Below are positions 9,330 through 16,993 of a stretch of 64,000 nucleotides of DNA, piece by piece. Source of the DNA: Catalinimonas alkaloidigena (lineage in GTDB: Bacteria; Bacteroidota; Bacteroidia; Cytophagales; Flexibacteraceae); the NCBI RefSeq assembly GCF_900100765.1, contig NZ_FNFO01000001.1, positions 744,001-808,000 on the forward strand. The letters run 5' to 3'. Position 1 is the stretch's first letter, and each line of letters opens with the position of its first letter. The notes below the pieces were generated by a model that saw nothing but the letters and a program-made list of their open reading frames with translations, made no database searches and was not told where the DNA came from. The position numbers were made by a program, and so were the translations under genes.

Positions 9330-9812
9330 TCAAAGAAAAGAAGAAGCTTTCGTGCGCAAGGTATGCACCAGCGTACGCAACGGCTGATTCATTTCTTCGT
9401 CTAGATTCCAGGTGAAGGTGGTGCCTGATGAGGGGATGGATAACTGGCAAAAAAGTCCATCCAGTACAATTCCCTTGTATGGCGCAGTACTCAGAAGGGA
9501 GGTATCGATGGATTGTAGAAAAGTAGCCTCCGTTTCCGAGAGCGAAAGCTCCTGTTCGGTAATAGCCAAGCGATTCAAATTATAAATCCCATGCTGAAAG
9601 CGCGAACCATCGTAGTGCGCATTCCAATACTTCGCTACAAACTTTACTTCAGATTTATGAGCAAGTAATGTAACAGAAAATGCATGTGATAGGAGTTGTC
9701 CTATCTCCAAATACAGAATATGAGTGTGCCAATCAGGCGGACAAGCTAAATCCGTCAATTCAGTTTTGATCTGATTGATAAGATCTTCCGTACGATTCGA
9801 GAATCTTTCCAT
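9330..9812 (-). CDS. Hypothetical protein, 160 aa
   Basis: Starts at ATG 9812. No family recognised. The sequence is soluble, with an N-terminal amphipathic helix (RTEDLINQIKTELTDL) and alternating short strands; one CPPDW segment and a buried-looking HAFSVTLLAHKSEVKFV stretch are notable. There is no signal peptide or membrane helix. Base composition is distinctly more AT-rich than the rest of the window. It stands first in the minus-strand run that continues with the DoxX-like gene 35 nt downstream, and the palindromic repeat region lies just upstream of it. Confidence 0.6.
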   Translation of the reverse strand: MERFSNRTEDLINQIKTELTDLACPPDWHTHILYLEIGQLLSHAFSVTLLAHKSEVKFVAKYWNAHYDGSRFQHGIYNLNRLAITEQELSLSETEATFLQSIDTSLLSTAPYKGIVLDGLFCQLSIPSSGTTFTWNLDEEMNQPLRTLVHTLRTKASSFL

Positions 9813-9827
9813 TTACCAATACGCTCT

Positions 9828-10055
9828 GTCATCCCGAAGGGATCTTCTTGCTCTTCAAGAGGATTTTTCTCAATGTGTAGCAAGATCCAGCAGCGGCTGC
9901 CGCTTTCAGGATGACATAGAAAACACTACTTGTCATTTCGACCATAGGGAGAAATCTTGCTCCGACAGGCTCTAGATCTCTCACATTCGTTCGAGATGAC
10001 AAATTAAACGAGATGAGAGCGGAAAGAGAATGACAAAACAGTGGTCGAGATGACA
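9828..10055. repeat. Cluster of palindromic intergenic repeats (REP-like)
   Basis: Three related units. Unit 1 is bounded by GTCATCC (9828-9834) and GGATGAC (9909-9915). Unit 2 is bounded by TTGTCATTTCGACC (9930-9943) and GTTCGAGATGACAA (9989-10002), which are inverted copies at 12 of 14 positions. A third partial unit ends with GGTCGAGATGACA (10043-10055). The core, a TCATTTCGACC end followed by GGGAGAAATCTTGC, resembles a repeat found between genes in many Bacteroidota genomes. No coding sequence is present. It separates the 160-aa gene from the end of the M28 peptidase gene. Confidence 0.7.
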
Positions 10056-10090
10056 GAGAAAGGAAGACGGGCAGAAAGTAGAGCGAGCTT

Positions 10091-12307
10091 CTACTTCCCG
10101 GCGGTTAGCATCTTCTCCAAGTACGCATTGTATTCGGTGAAGACTCTGGCGAGGAAGTCGATTTGTTCCTGCGCTTCCTGCCAATCCCCCTGTTCGATGG
10201 CCTCACGGACCCCCGGTAGCGTTTTGACGCCGTAGCCGGTGTAGAAGCCGGGGGCGTAAATCTGGTGCCGGAACCAGGGGCGGCGGGGTAGCCCTTCCTC
10301 CCGGACCAGTTGCCGCTCGGCGTGGTAGAGCAGGGCGTTGAGTTGCGTCCGTTTTTGTGCCGGGAGGAGGTCGGTTTTCAAGAGGGCTTCCAGTTGCTTC
10401 GCGTTTGTCTCCAGGGTGGTCAGCGCGTTTTGCAGCGGTGCGAAGTTGAGGTAGGGGACGGGTTGGGGCGCTTTCGGTTGGTAGAGTGGCTCATTCGGAT
10501 CAGCGGCCAGTTCGTAGAGGTGTTCTTTCAGGTTGGCCTGTAGGCCGTCGGCTTCCTTCCGCATCTTGTCGGCCGTTTCCATCACCTCCTTCAGGTATTC
10601 GGCCATCGTTTTGTAAAAGTGGTCGAATTCGAAGGGCAGCAGGTCGGCGTTGGCGAGGCGCAGCGTGGCCCGGCCCGCCGTTTCGGCCAGCGCGATCCCG
10701 TAGGCGAACTCCGGATCTTTGAAGCGGCGGTAGTGGTCGTACGAGTCGTAGATGGAATGGTACTCGCCGCCGCTGCCTTCGCCGCCGTAGCCGAGGTTGA
10801 GCGAGGCGATGCCCAGGTGCTGGAGGAAGGGCGTGTAGTCGGAACCGGAACCCAGCGCGCTGATCGTGAAGCCTTTGTACTTCTCACGGCCGCCGCCGTT
10901 CACGATGTCGAACGCCTTCCGGCGCTGCAACACCGAGACTTTCTTTTGCGGGTCTTGCACGTCGCCGGCAATCTGGGCGCAGAATGCTTCCAGCGTGTGC
11001 GAGCCGCCCATGAACAGGAAACCGCGCGAGTTGCCGTCGGTGTTGATGTAGGCCACGGCCTTCTGTTGCAGTTCGGCGGCGTGGTCTTCCACCCATTCGG
11101 TCGAGCCGATCAGGCCGGTTTCTTCCGCGTCCCAGCCGCAGTAGACAATCGTCCGTTTGGGTTTCCAGCCCGTTTTCGCCAGCTCGCTCACGGCGCGGGC
11201 CTCTTCCATCAGCGCGACCATGCCCGAGACCGGATCGGCCGCCCCGTTCACCCAGGCGTCGTGGTGGTTGCCGCGTAGCACCCACTGGTCGGGAAATTCG
11301 CTGCCCTTCATCGTGGCGATCACGTTGTAAATTTCTTTCTGGTCCCAGTTGAATTCGAGCTTCAGGTGGACCTTGACCGGTCCCGGCCCGATGTGGTAGG
11401 TGAAGGGCAGGGCGCCACGCCACTTCTCCGGGGCCACCGGTCCCTGCAGGGCTTCCAACAGCGGCTGGGCATCGTGGTAGGAGATGGGCAGGACGGGAAT
11501 TTTGGTCAGCGTTTCGGCCTGGCTCCGGTCGAGGCGCTTTGCCTTTTTGGTGGCCGCGTAGCCGGGCGTCAGCGGATCGCCAGGGTAGAGGGGCATGTCC
11601 ATCACCGAACCGCGCTGCACGCCGTACTCACTCTTGAACGCTCCCTTGGGGTAGACGTCGCCCTGGAAGTAGCCGTCGTCCTGCGGATCGGAGTAGATCA
11701 GGCAGCCGATGGCTCCTTTTTCGGCGGCGAGTTTGGGCTTGATGCCGCGCCACGAGCCGTAGTACTTGGCGATCACGATTTTGCCTTTCACGTCGATGCC
11801 CGCCTCTTCGAGCTTTTCGTAATCGTCCGGCACGCCGTAATTGACAAACACCAGTTCGGCCGTCACGTCGCCGTCGGTCGAGTAGGCGTTGTAGGTCGGC
11901 AGTTGCGCGTCGGTCTGGCCCGAGGTCGCATCTTCCGCCAGAGCCGGTTCCGCCAGCGAAGCGGTGAATTTCGTCGGTTCCACCATTTCCAGCACGCGCA
12001 CCTTCGGCGAGGGGAACAGCACCTGATACGTCTCAATCTTCGTATCGTAACCCCACGACTTGAACTGTTTCGCCATCCACTCGGCGTTGTCCTTGTCGTA
12101 GGCCGACCCCACGTGGTGCGGTTCGGCGGCCATCCGCTGCATCCACTGGCGCAGGTTCTCGGCCTTCAGGGTCTGGTCAAATTGTTTTTCGCGTTGTAGT
12201 TCTTCGGCGGCGTGGGCTTTCGTGAACCCCATCAGGGCGGTGGTGTCTTGGGCGGCGAGGGGGGAGGAAAAAAGTAGGCTGAGGAGGAGGGCGGAAGCGT
12301 GTTTCAT
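10091..12307 (-). CDS. M28 family metallo-carboxypeptidase (glutamate carboxypeptidase II-like), exported
   Basis: 738 aa from ATG 12307, with a signal peptide ending near PLAAQ. Layout matches glutamate carboxypeptidase II/NAALADase: protease-associated domain (about 120-300), zinc peptidase domain (about 325-570) and a C-terminal transferrin-receptor-like dimerisation domain (about 600-735). All metal ligands are in place: H348 (GNHHD), bridging D358 (AADPVSG), catalytic E395 and ligand E396 (DAEETG), D424 (INTDG) and H517 (GEYHSIYD). Expected role: removal of C-terminal residues from peptides in the periplasm or outside the cell; specificity cannot be inferred. Nothing couples it to neighbours: repeats lie downstream and a divergent pirin gene upstream. 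Confidence 0.93.
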   Translation of the reverse strand: MKHASALLLSLLFSSPLAAQDTTALMGFTKAHAAEELQREKQFDQTLKAENLRQWMQRMAAEPHHVGSAYDKDNAEWMAKQFKSWGYDTKIETYQVLFPSPKVRVLEMVEPTKFTASLAEPALAEDATSGQTDAQLPTYNAYSTDGDVTAELVFVNYGVPDDYEKLEEAGIDVKGKIVIAKYYGSWRGIKPKLAAEKGAIGCLIYSDPQDDGYFQGDVYPKGAFKSEYGVQRGSVMDMPLYPGDPLTPGYAATKKAKRLDRSQAETLTKIPVLPISYHDAQPLLEALQGPVAPEKWRGALPFTYHIGPGPVKVHLKLEFNWDQKEIYNVIATMKGSEFPDQWVLRGNHHDAWVNGAADPVSGMVALMEEARAVSELAKTGWKPKRTIVYCGWDAEETGLIGSTEWVEDHAAELQQKAVAYINTDGNSRGFLFMGGSHTLEAFCAQIAGDVQDPQKKVSVLQRRKAFDIVNGGGREKYKGFTISALGSGSDYTPFLQHLGIASLNLGYGGEGSGGEYHSIYDSYDHYRRFKDPEFAYGIALAETAGRATLRLANADLLPFEFDHFYKTMAEYLKEVMETADKMRKEADGLQANLKEHLYELAADPNEPLYQPKAPQPVPYLNFAPLQNALTTLETNAKQLEALLKTDLLPAQKRTQLNALLYHAERQLVREEGLPRRPWFRHQIYAPGFYTGYGVKTLPGVREAIEQGDWQEAQEQIDFLARVFTEYNAYLEKMLTAGK

Positions 12308-12513
12308 GGGCAAGCGGGGAGGTTAAGGAAACGCTAAATATAAAACAGCCGGTACGAGAGAAGGAAGTGCCTTCGCAACTATTCTAGACGTTAAGCCTAC
12401 TTTTCTTTGGCACCTCACCCACAGGCTCTTGCGCTCCTCGCTAAATTTCCGATTTCCATGCGTGAGGTTTACCTTAACGTATACTTTTTCTTTTTCGCTA
12501 ACTCCTCCTCGCT

Positions 12514-13437
12514 ATGCTCGACCTCGTTATTGATGCTCGTTCTGCCTCGCTGGGCAATGGATTCCACGTACGGCGGATTTTGCCCTACCGGCTGCGCCGG
12601 ATGCTGGGGCCGTTTATTTTCATGGACCACGCCGGTCCGGTCCACATCGCGCCGGAAAATCGCGCCAGCATGGACGTGTTGCCGCATCCGCACATTGGTC
12701 TCTCGACCGTGAGTTACCTGTTCGACGGGCAGGTGACGCACCGCGACAGCCTGGGCGTGCAGCAGGTGATTCGGCCCGGTGAGGTGAACTGGATGACGGC
12801 CGGGCGGGGCATTGCCCACTCCGAGCGGTTCGAAGATCCGGCGATGCTGGCGGGCGGCCAACTGGAGATGATCCAGACATGGGTGGCGCTCCCCGAAGCG
12901 GCAGAAGAACAGGCCCCCACGTTCGAAAACTACCAGCCGGAGCAACTGCCCATTTTCACCGATACGGGCGTCTGGATGCGGCTGATTGCCGGGGCGGCCT
13001 TTGGCGAGAACAACCAGGTGAAGACGCATTCGCCCCTGTTTTACGTGCACGTGGTGCTGGAACCGGGCGCGCGTTTCGGCCTACCCACGCACTATCCCGA
13101 GCGGGGTGCCTACGTGGCGAAAGGAGAGGTGGAAGTGAACGGCCGGACCTACGGCGTGGGGCAGTTGTTGGTGTTTACCCAAGGCGTCGATCCGGTGATC
13201 GTCGCCCGCGAAGCGAGCACGTTGCTGTTGCTGGGGGGCGAGCCGCTGGGCGAACGGTTCATCTGGTGGAACTTCGTTTCGTCCAGCCGCGAGCGGATCG
13301 AACAGGCCAAAGCCGACTGGCAGGCGGGGCGCATTCCCTTGCCGCCCAACGACAACCAGACGTTTGTCCCGCTGCCCGAAGACCGCACCAGACCCGCCGG
13401 TTCGGGTGGGAATCCGCCGCCCGGAGCGCTGTCGTAA
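12514..13437 (+). CDS. Pirin family protein
   Basis: 307 aa, a bicupin of the pirin family. The N-terminal cupin keeps the iron ligands H58 and H60 (PHPHIGLSTVSYLFDG), H102 and E104 (GRGIAHSERF), spaced as in human pirin. The C-terminal cupin contains HVVLEPGARFGLP and YVAKGEVEVNG. Family members act as quercetinase-like dioxygenases or redox-dependent regulators; which applies here is unknown. No signal peptide, so cytosolic. It is divergent from the M28 peptidase gene with about 200 nt between. Confidence 0.92.
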   Translation: MLDLVIDARSASLGNGFHVRRILPYRLRRMLGPFIFMDHAGPVHIAPENRASMDVLPHPHIGLSTVSYLFDGQVTHRDSLGVQQVIRPGEVNWMTAGRGIAHSERFEDPAMLAGGQLEMIQTWVALPEAAEEQAPTFENYQPEQLPIFTDTGVWMRLIAGAAFGENNQVKTHSPLFYVHVVLEPGARFGLPTHYPERGAYVAKGEVEVNGRTYGVGQLLVFTQGVDPVIVAREASTLLLLGGEPLGERFIWWNFVSSSRERIEQAKADWQAGRIPLPPNDNQTFVPLPEDRTRPAGSGGNPPPGALS

Positions 13438-13483
13438 GCAAATCAGGTACATTTTATTGGAAAGTTGATGGGATTTTGTCGTT

Positions 13484-13520
13484 TTTGCTTTTCTAAATGT
13501 AAAAAATACTTTACATTTAG
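13484..13520 (+). promoter_or_regulatory. Perfect palindromic operator overlapping a likely promoter
   Basis: An 11-bp perfect inverted repeat, CTAAATGTAAA (13493-13503) and TTTACATTTAG (13510-13520), is separated by 6 nt. A TTTG at 13484-13487 followed by exactly 19 nt and TACTTTAC (13507-13514) resembles a weak Bacteroidota -33/-7 promoter (two mismatches in the -7 element). The palindrome covers the spacer and the -7 element, so a protein bound there would block transcription of the membrane-protein/XRE pair that begins 30 nt downstream. That the XRE protein binds it is inference. Confidence 0.55.
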
Positions 13521-13549
13521 TAGCGTATGTAAGACAAACCGATCACGCC

Positions 13550-13951
13550 ATGAAAAAATCTCAATCTTTCCTTTTTGTCTATCCCTACTGGGCCAAATGG
13601 CTGGGAGCCGCGAGTATTCTCTTTGGGCTGATCGTCTTTCTCTACCGGGTACTGCATTATGAAATCGTGGACATCAGAGGCGGGAGCTTTCCCGTCGCTA
13701 TCGGGCTGACACTGATCTTCTTCTCCCGGGAAAAAACCTTCGATGAGCGGATCGTCTTTCTGAAGTTCAAAGCCTTGGCTATGGCGGTCCCGCTGGCGGT
13801 GGCCATCACCATGCTGATCAACTACTCCTATAATTTTGAGGGCTATTCCATCGAGACCGACAGTTGGTTTTCCATTTCGGCCTTCGAATACCTGACCATC
13901 GCCTTGCTCGTTGCCCTGGGTTGGTTTCACTACCTGAGGATCAAAGCGTAA
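13550..13951 (+). CDS. Four-helix membrane protein paired with an XRE regulator
   Basis: 133 aa, starting at ATG 13550. Four hydrophobic segments: AKWLGAASILFGLIVFLY, SFPVAIGLTLIFF, ALAMAVPLAVAITMLI and FEYLTIALLVALGWFHYL. No family name is recognised. It is followed 8 nt later by a small YozG-type XRE regulator, a pairing common in Firmicutes and Bacteroidota, where the membrane partner may control the regulator; that role is inferred. Local base composition is lower in GC than that of the flanking pirin gene. Confidence 0.75.
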   Translation: MKKSQSFLFVYPYWAKWLGAASILFGLIVFLYRVLHYEIVDIRGGSFPVAIGLTLIFFSREKTFDERIVFLKFKALAMAVPLAVAITMLINYSYNFEGYSIETDSWFSISAFEYLTIALLVALGWFHYLRIKA

Positions 13952-13959
13952 CAGCACGC

Positions 13960-14166
13960 ATGAAAAATTCCATCAAGGTGGAGCGGGCCAAAAAAGACCT
14001 GACGCAGGCCGATTTAGCTCTCAAAGTGGGCGTTTCACGTCAGACCATCAACTCAATCGAGAAGGGGAGATTTGTACCGTCCACGTTGCTGGCACTCAAA
14101 ATCGCCCGTGTGTTGGACGAACAGGTGGACCATATTTTTACGTTAGAGGTCGACGACTGGGACTGA
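13960..14166 (+). CDS. XRE family HTH regulator (YozG-like)
   Basis: 68 aa from ATG 13960. The whole protein is a single helix-turn-helix domain: KVERAKKDLTQADLALKVGV, SRQTINSIEKGRF (recognition helix) and PSTLLALKIARVLDEQVDHIF, the standard YozG-like sequence and length, ending in an acidic tail (LEVDDWD). The longer open frame upstream overlaps the membrane gene and is not conserved. It probably represses its own operon at the palindrome 13493-13520; it has no sensing domain, so the upstream membrane protein may carry the signal. Confidence 0.9.
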   Translation: MKNSIKVERAKKDLTQADLALKVGVSRQTINSIEKGRFVPSTLLALKIARVLDEQVDHIFTLEVDDWD

Positions 14167-14177
14167 GCCGCATCGCC

Positions 14178-14822
14178 TCAGTGCTTGATTTCCAGTAACA
14201 TGCCTTCCGTGACCACCGCATACAGGTCCTCAAGGTCCGCCGTTGTCATCGACACGCAGCCCTGCGTCCAGTTTTGTTTGTACCGGATGGCGTGGTCGTA
14301 GCCTTTCGGCACCCCGTGGATGCCGATCTCGCCGCCGATTTCGGCCTCGGGAGGAATCCGGCCTTCCAACTTGGCGCGGCGATGCTTCCGCCAGGAGTCG
14401 TCGGTGGGGTAATCGAGCCAGATGAAATAAGACCACTTTGCGTGAGGATACTTGCTCTTGACCCGGAATGTGCCTTCGGGCGTACAGTGATCACCCTGCC
14501 GCAACTTATCGTCTACCGGATTTGCGCCAAACACTACGTCGTAGCCCCGCAGGGCAAGCGAGTCGTGCCAGACGGTAAGGGTATACTGCGATTTGGTCAC
14601 AACGATCCGTAGCTGTTCCGGCGTCAGGTGCAGCGAGTCGCACAGGCGCGAAAGCGTAGGAGGAACGGTAGCGTGCACGGCCGGTGGGTGTGTCGACGAT
14701 GGGCGACCCGTTTGTTCCGTGGTAGGGGAGGTGCAGGCGCTCCAACCCCAAAGCAAAACCATTATTAATCCGCCTAACCGGTACGTCTTTCTGAGCGGCC
14801 AGGCGAGGCTTAGTCCTGCCAC
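14178..14822 (-). CDS. L,D-transpeptidase (YkuD domain) lipoprotein
   Basis: The catalytic domain is clear: the conserved HGVPKG block and the active-site NWTQGCVSM (cysteine nucleophile, with serine in place of the more usual arginine after it), plus GTFRVKSKYPH at the substrate-side strand. A lipobox (GWSAC) near the N-terminus suggests export as a lipoprotein. ATG 14762 would leave only nine residues before the lipid cysteine, which is too short, so GTG 14822 is preferred (positive RKTYR before a hydrophobic core, about 214 aa); it overlaps the 3' end of the preceding gene by 13 nt. Expected role: peptidoglycan cross-linking or attachment of proteins to peptidoglycan in the periplasm. Confidence 0.85.
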   Translation of the reverse strand: MAGLSLAWPLRKTYRLGGLIMVLLWGWSACTSPTTEQTGRPSSTHPPAVHATVPPTLSRLCDSLHLTPEQLRIVVTKSQYTLTVWHDSLALRGYDVVFGANPVDDKLRQGDHCTPEGTFRVKSKYPHAKWSYFIWLDYPTDDSWRKHRRAKLEGRIPPEAEIGGEIGIHGVPKGYDHAIRYKQNWTQGCVSMTTADLEDLYAVVTEGMLLEIKH

Positions 14823-15181
14823 TCGCTGAAAATTACTTCGTCGGCCGTACGCAGCTGCGCGACGTGGCGAAGGGCGTTGGTCGGGTCGAGGGGCGTCCAG
14901 TACGAAGGGTACTTGATTTCGACTTCGCGGTTGAGCAGACGCGTTTGCCACTCCTCCAGGGTCAGGCCCGTTTCCAGGCCCCGGTTGATGTAAAAGCACT
15001 GTGCCGTGCCTTCCAGCGCCAGCACCACGTCGTGTTCGCCTGCCGTGCGGACGTCGCGCACGCGCCCTTCCACCACCCGACAGTGCGCTTCCGGTACGTG
15101 GGGTACTGGCCGCAGGGCCATGCCCAGCGTAAGGACGAGGAGAAACGCAAGCGAGGACAACAGGAGGGTTTTCGTGGACAT
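14810..15181 (-). CDS. Hypothetical exported protein, 123 aa
   Basis: Starts at ATG 15181 with a signal peptide or single membrane anchor (KTLLLSSLAFLLVLTLGMAL). The mature part is short and soluble, with a conserved-looking strand pattern: HCRVVEGRVRDVR, HDVVLALEGTAQCFYINRG and EVEIKYPSYWTPLDP. No family is recognised. Longer in-frame readings upstream run through intergenic sequence and the DUF4199 gene and are discarded. It sits between DUF4199 and the L,D-transpeptidase on the same strand, and its end overlaps the preferred transpeptidase start. Confidence 0.7.
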   Translation of the reverse strand: MSTKTLLLSSLAFLLVLTLGMALRPVPHVPEAHCRVVEGRVRDVRTAGEHDVVLALEGTAQCFYINRGLETGLTLEEWQTRLLNREVEIKYPSYWTPLDPTNALRHVAQLRTADEVIFSEWQD

Positions 15182-15261
15182 GGTGGGAGTAGCTAAGGGT
15201 AAAAAAGAATTGCTACGCCAAGAAAGGAAATAGTTCGGGGATGTGCAAACCGCGCCCCTCA

Positions 15262-15762
15262 TCAGGAGGGATGGGCTGCCAGCGGCGCGGCGCGTTTGAC
15301 AAAAAAGGCCACAATGGCCGATGTGAAGGCACCCATCAGCAGCGCTCCGATGACGCTTTGCAGCACGTAGTTGCCCAGGCTGAAATACGCCTCGGCTTCG
15401 GCCGGTTCCATCTCTCCGGTGGCAACGGCGTAGGCAATTACGTTGGGGAAGTACTGCGGGGTGATGACGGTCGAGGTGATCCATTGTGTCAGCGGACTGA
15501 GCAGCGCAATGAAGAGCGTCAGCACCAGTCCCGAGACCAGCCCCTGTTTGTAGGTCATCACGCCGCCGTAGTCGTTCCGTCGTTTGTCGAGCAGCGCCAG
15601 CACGTACAGCGCAATGGCCGGAATCGCGAAGAAGTTGGTGTAGATCGCGTGTTGGGCAATGTAGCGGTCGTGCAACCCGGCGAGCCGTTCCAGGACCATC
15701 CACAGAAGGGCCACCCCGGCAAAAAGAAATGCCCATTTGAGTTCCGTACGATACTTTTTCAT
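15262..15762 (-). CDS. DUF4199 family membrane protein
   Basis: 166 aa with four transmembrane helices: LKWAFLFAGVALLWMVLE, YTNFFAIPAIALYVLALL, GLVSGLVLTLFIALLSPL and SVIGALLMGAFTSAIVAFFV. The pattern KRRNDYGGVMTYKQG between helices 2 and 3, and the ITPQYF region, are typical of the Bacteroidota DUF4199 family. Function unknown. It heads a minus-strand set that continues with the 123-aa exported protein 80 nt downstream and the L,D-transpeptidase. Confidence 0.88.
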   Translation of the reverse strand: MKKYRTELKWAFLFAGVALLWMVLERLAGLHDRYIAQHAIYTNFFAIPAIALYVLALLDKRRNDYGGVMTYKQGLVSGLVLTLFIALLSPLTQWITSTVITPQYFPNVIAYAVATGEMEPAEAEAYFSLGNYVLQSVIGALLMGAFTSAIVAFFVKRAAPLAAHPS

Positions 15763-15844
15763 AAGACAAAGGTGCTAATAGAGACCAGGGCTTCAAAAAG
15801 AAAAAGGCGGGGAAGCGCGCAACTCAAAAAGCGGGAAAACGAAA

Positions 15845-15885
15845 ACCCACTTCCTGAGCGTGGAGAAGACGCCCCTGAAGTGGGT
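15845..15885 (-). terminator. Rho-independent terminator of the glycosylasparaginase gene
   Basis: A nine-base perfect stem, ACCCACTTC (15845-15853) and GAAGTGGGT (15877-15885). On the minus strand it is followed by a T-rich run (TTTTCGTTTTCC). It lies about 25 nt after the asparaginase stop. Confidence 0.7.
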
Positions 15886-15908
15886 GAGGTTGTGCACCGA
15901 GGTGCGGA

Positions 15909-16892
15909 TTACAGCTTGCTCTTGGCGTCGATGAGCTGGTTGTCGACTTTCTGGTTTTTGACGGCGTAGTTGAAGCCGGGGTGGATGGCGTAGGCCCCGT
16001 ATTCGCCTTTCATGTTCATGGCGAGGAAACCGACCTGGATGTCGCGGAAATCGGGATACTTTTTGATGATGCGCTCGACGGCCGCCTGGCAGGCCTGTTG
16101 GGGCGAATTGCCCTGCCGCATCAGTTCCACCACCATGTGACTGCCCACGATGCGAATCACCGCCTCGCCGACGCCCGTGGCACACGCCCCGCCCACTTCG
16201 TTGTCAACGAACAACCCGGCCCCGATGATGGGCGAGTCGCCCACGCGACCGTGCATTTTCCAGGACATGCCGCTGGTGGTGCACGCTCCCGACATTTTGC
16301 CGTTTTTGTCCAGGGCCAGCATCGAGATGGTATCGTGGTTTTCGATGTTGATCACCGGCTTGTACTTGGCGTCTTTCAGCCACTCCTTCCACGCCTTTTC
16401 GGCATCGGCGGTCAGCAGGTTTTCTTCCGGGAACCCTTCTTCCAGGGCAAACTGGCGGGCGCCTTCGCCGACCAGCATCACGTGCGGCGTTTTTTCCATG
16501 ACGCGCCGCGCGATCGAAATCGGGTGTTTGAACCCTTCCAGAAAGGCCACCGAGCCGCAGCGGTCCTGTTCGTCCATGATGCAGGCGTCGAGCGTCACGT
16601 GACCGTCGCGGTCGGGCCAGCCGCCGTAGCCCACGGTCGAAACGGTGGGGTCGCCTTCGGGCACGCGCACCCCCGCTTCGACGGCATCGAGCGAGCGGCC
16701 GCCTTTGTTCAGAATTTCCCAGGCGGCACTGTTGGCCGGTACGCCGTGGTTCCAGGTGGAGATCACCACCGGCCCACCGGGCGCAGGCGACGAGAAGGCG
16801 GAACGAACGGAGGCCAGGGCCGGGCGAACACCCGACAGCGCCAGGGCACTGAGCGCAGAACGGCGAAGAAAACGACGACGTGAGTTCATCAT
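15909..16892 (-). CDS. N4-(beta-N-acetylglucosaminyl)-L-asparaginase (glycosylasparaginase), Tat-exported
   Basis: 327 aa from ATG 16892 (a second ATG follows directly). The N-terminus has a twin-arginine signal (NSRRRFLRRSALSALALSG), predicting folded export. An Ntn-hydrolase: the autoproteolysis and nucleophile site fits NHDTISML, with the cleavage before T188, as in glycosylasparaginases. Further conserved pieces are GGWPDRDGHVTLDA, GRVGDSPIIGAGLF (substrate-binding arginine and aspartate) and GACATGVGEAVIR. It hydrolyses the amide between asparagine and N-acetylglucosamine in N-glycan remnants. It stands between a terminator and a same-strand EEP gene with a gap of about 100 nt; it is probably expressed alone. 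Confidence 0.93.
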   Translation of the reverse strand: MMNSRRRFLRRSALSALALSGVRPALASVRSAFSSPAPGGPVVISTWNHGVPANSAAWEILNKGGRSLDAVEAGVRVPEGDPTVSTVGYGGWPDRDGHVTLDACIMDEQDRCGSVAFLEGFKHPISIARRVMEKTPHVMLVGEGARQFALEEGFPEENLLTADAEKAWKEWLKDAKYKPVINIENHDTISMLALDKNGKMSGACTTSGMSWKMHGRVGDSPIIGAGLFVDNEVGGACATGVGEAVIRIVGSHMVVELMRQGNSPQQACQAAVERIIKKYPDFRDIQVGFLAMNMKGEYGAYAIHPGFNYAVKNQKVDNQLIDAKSKL

Positions 16893-16993
16893 GGAAAGTG
16901 AAAACAGGAAAAAGGGTAGAAAATGGGAACGTGGCGGTGGCGCAAAATATGCGATTCTGTTCATTTTCCGAAATCCGGCGGCAGGCGCTCCGC

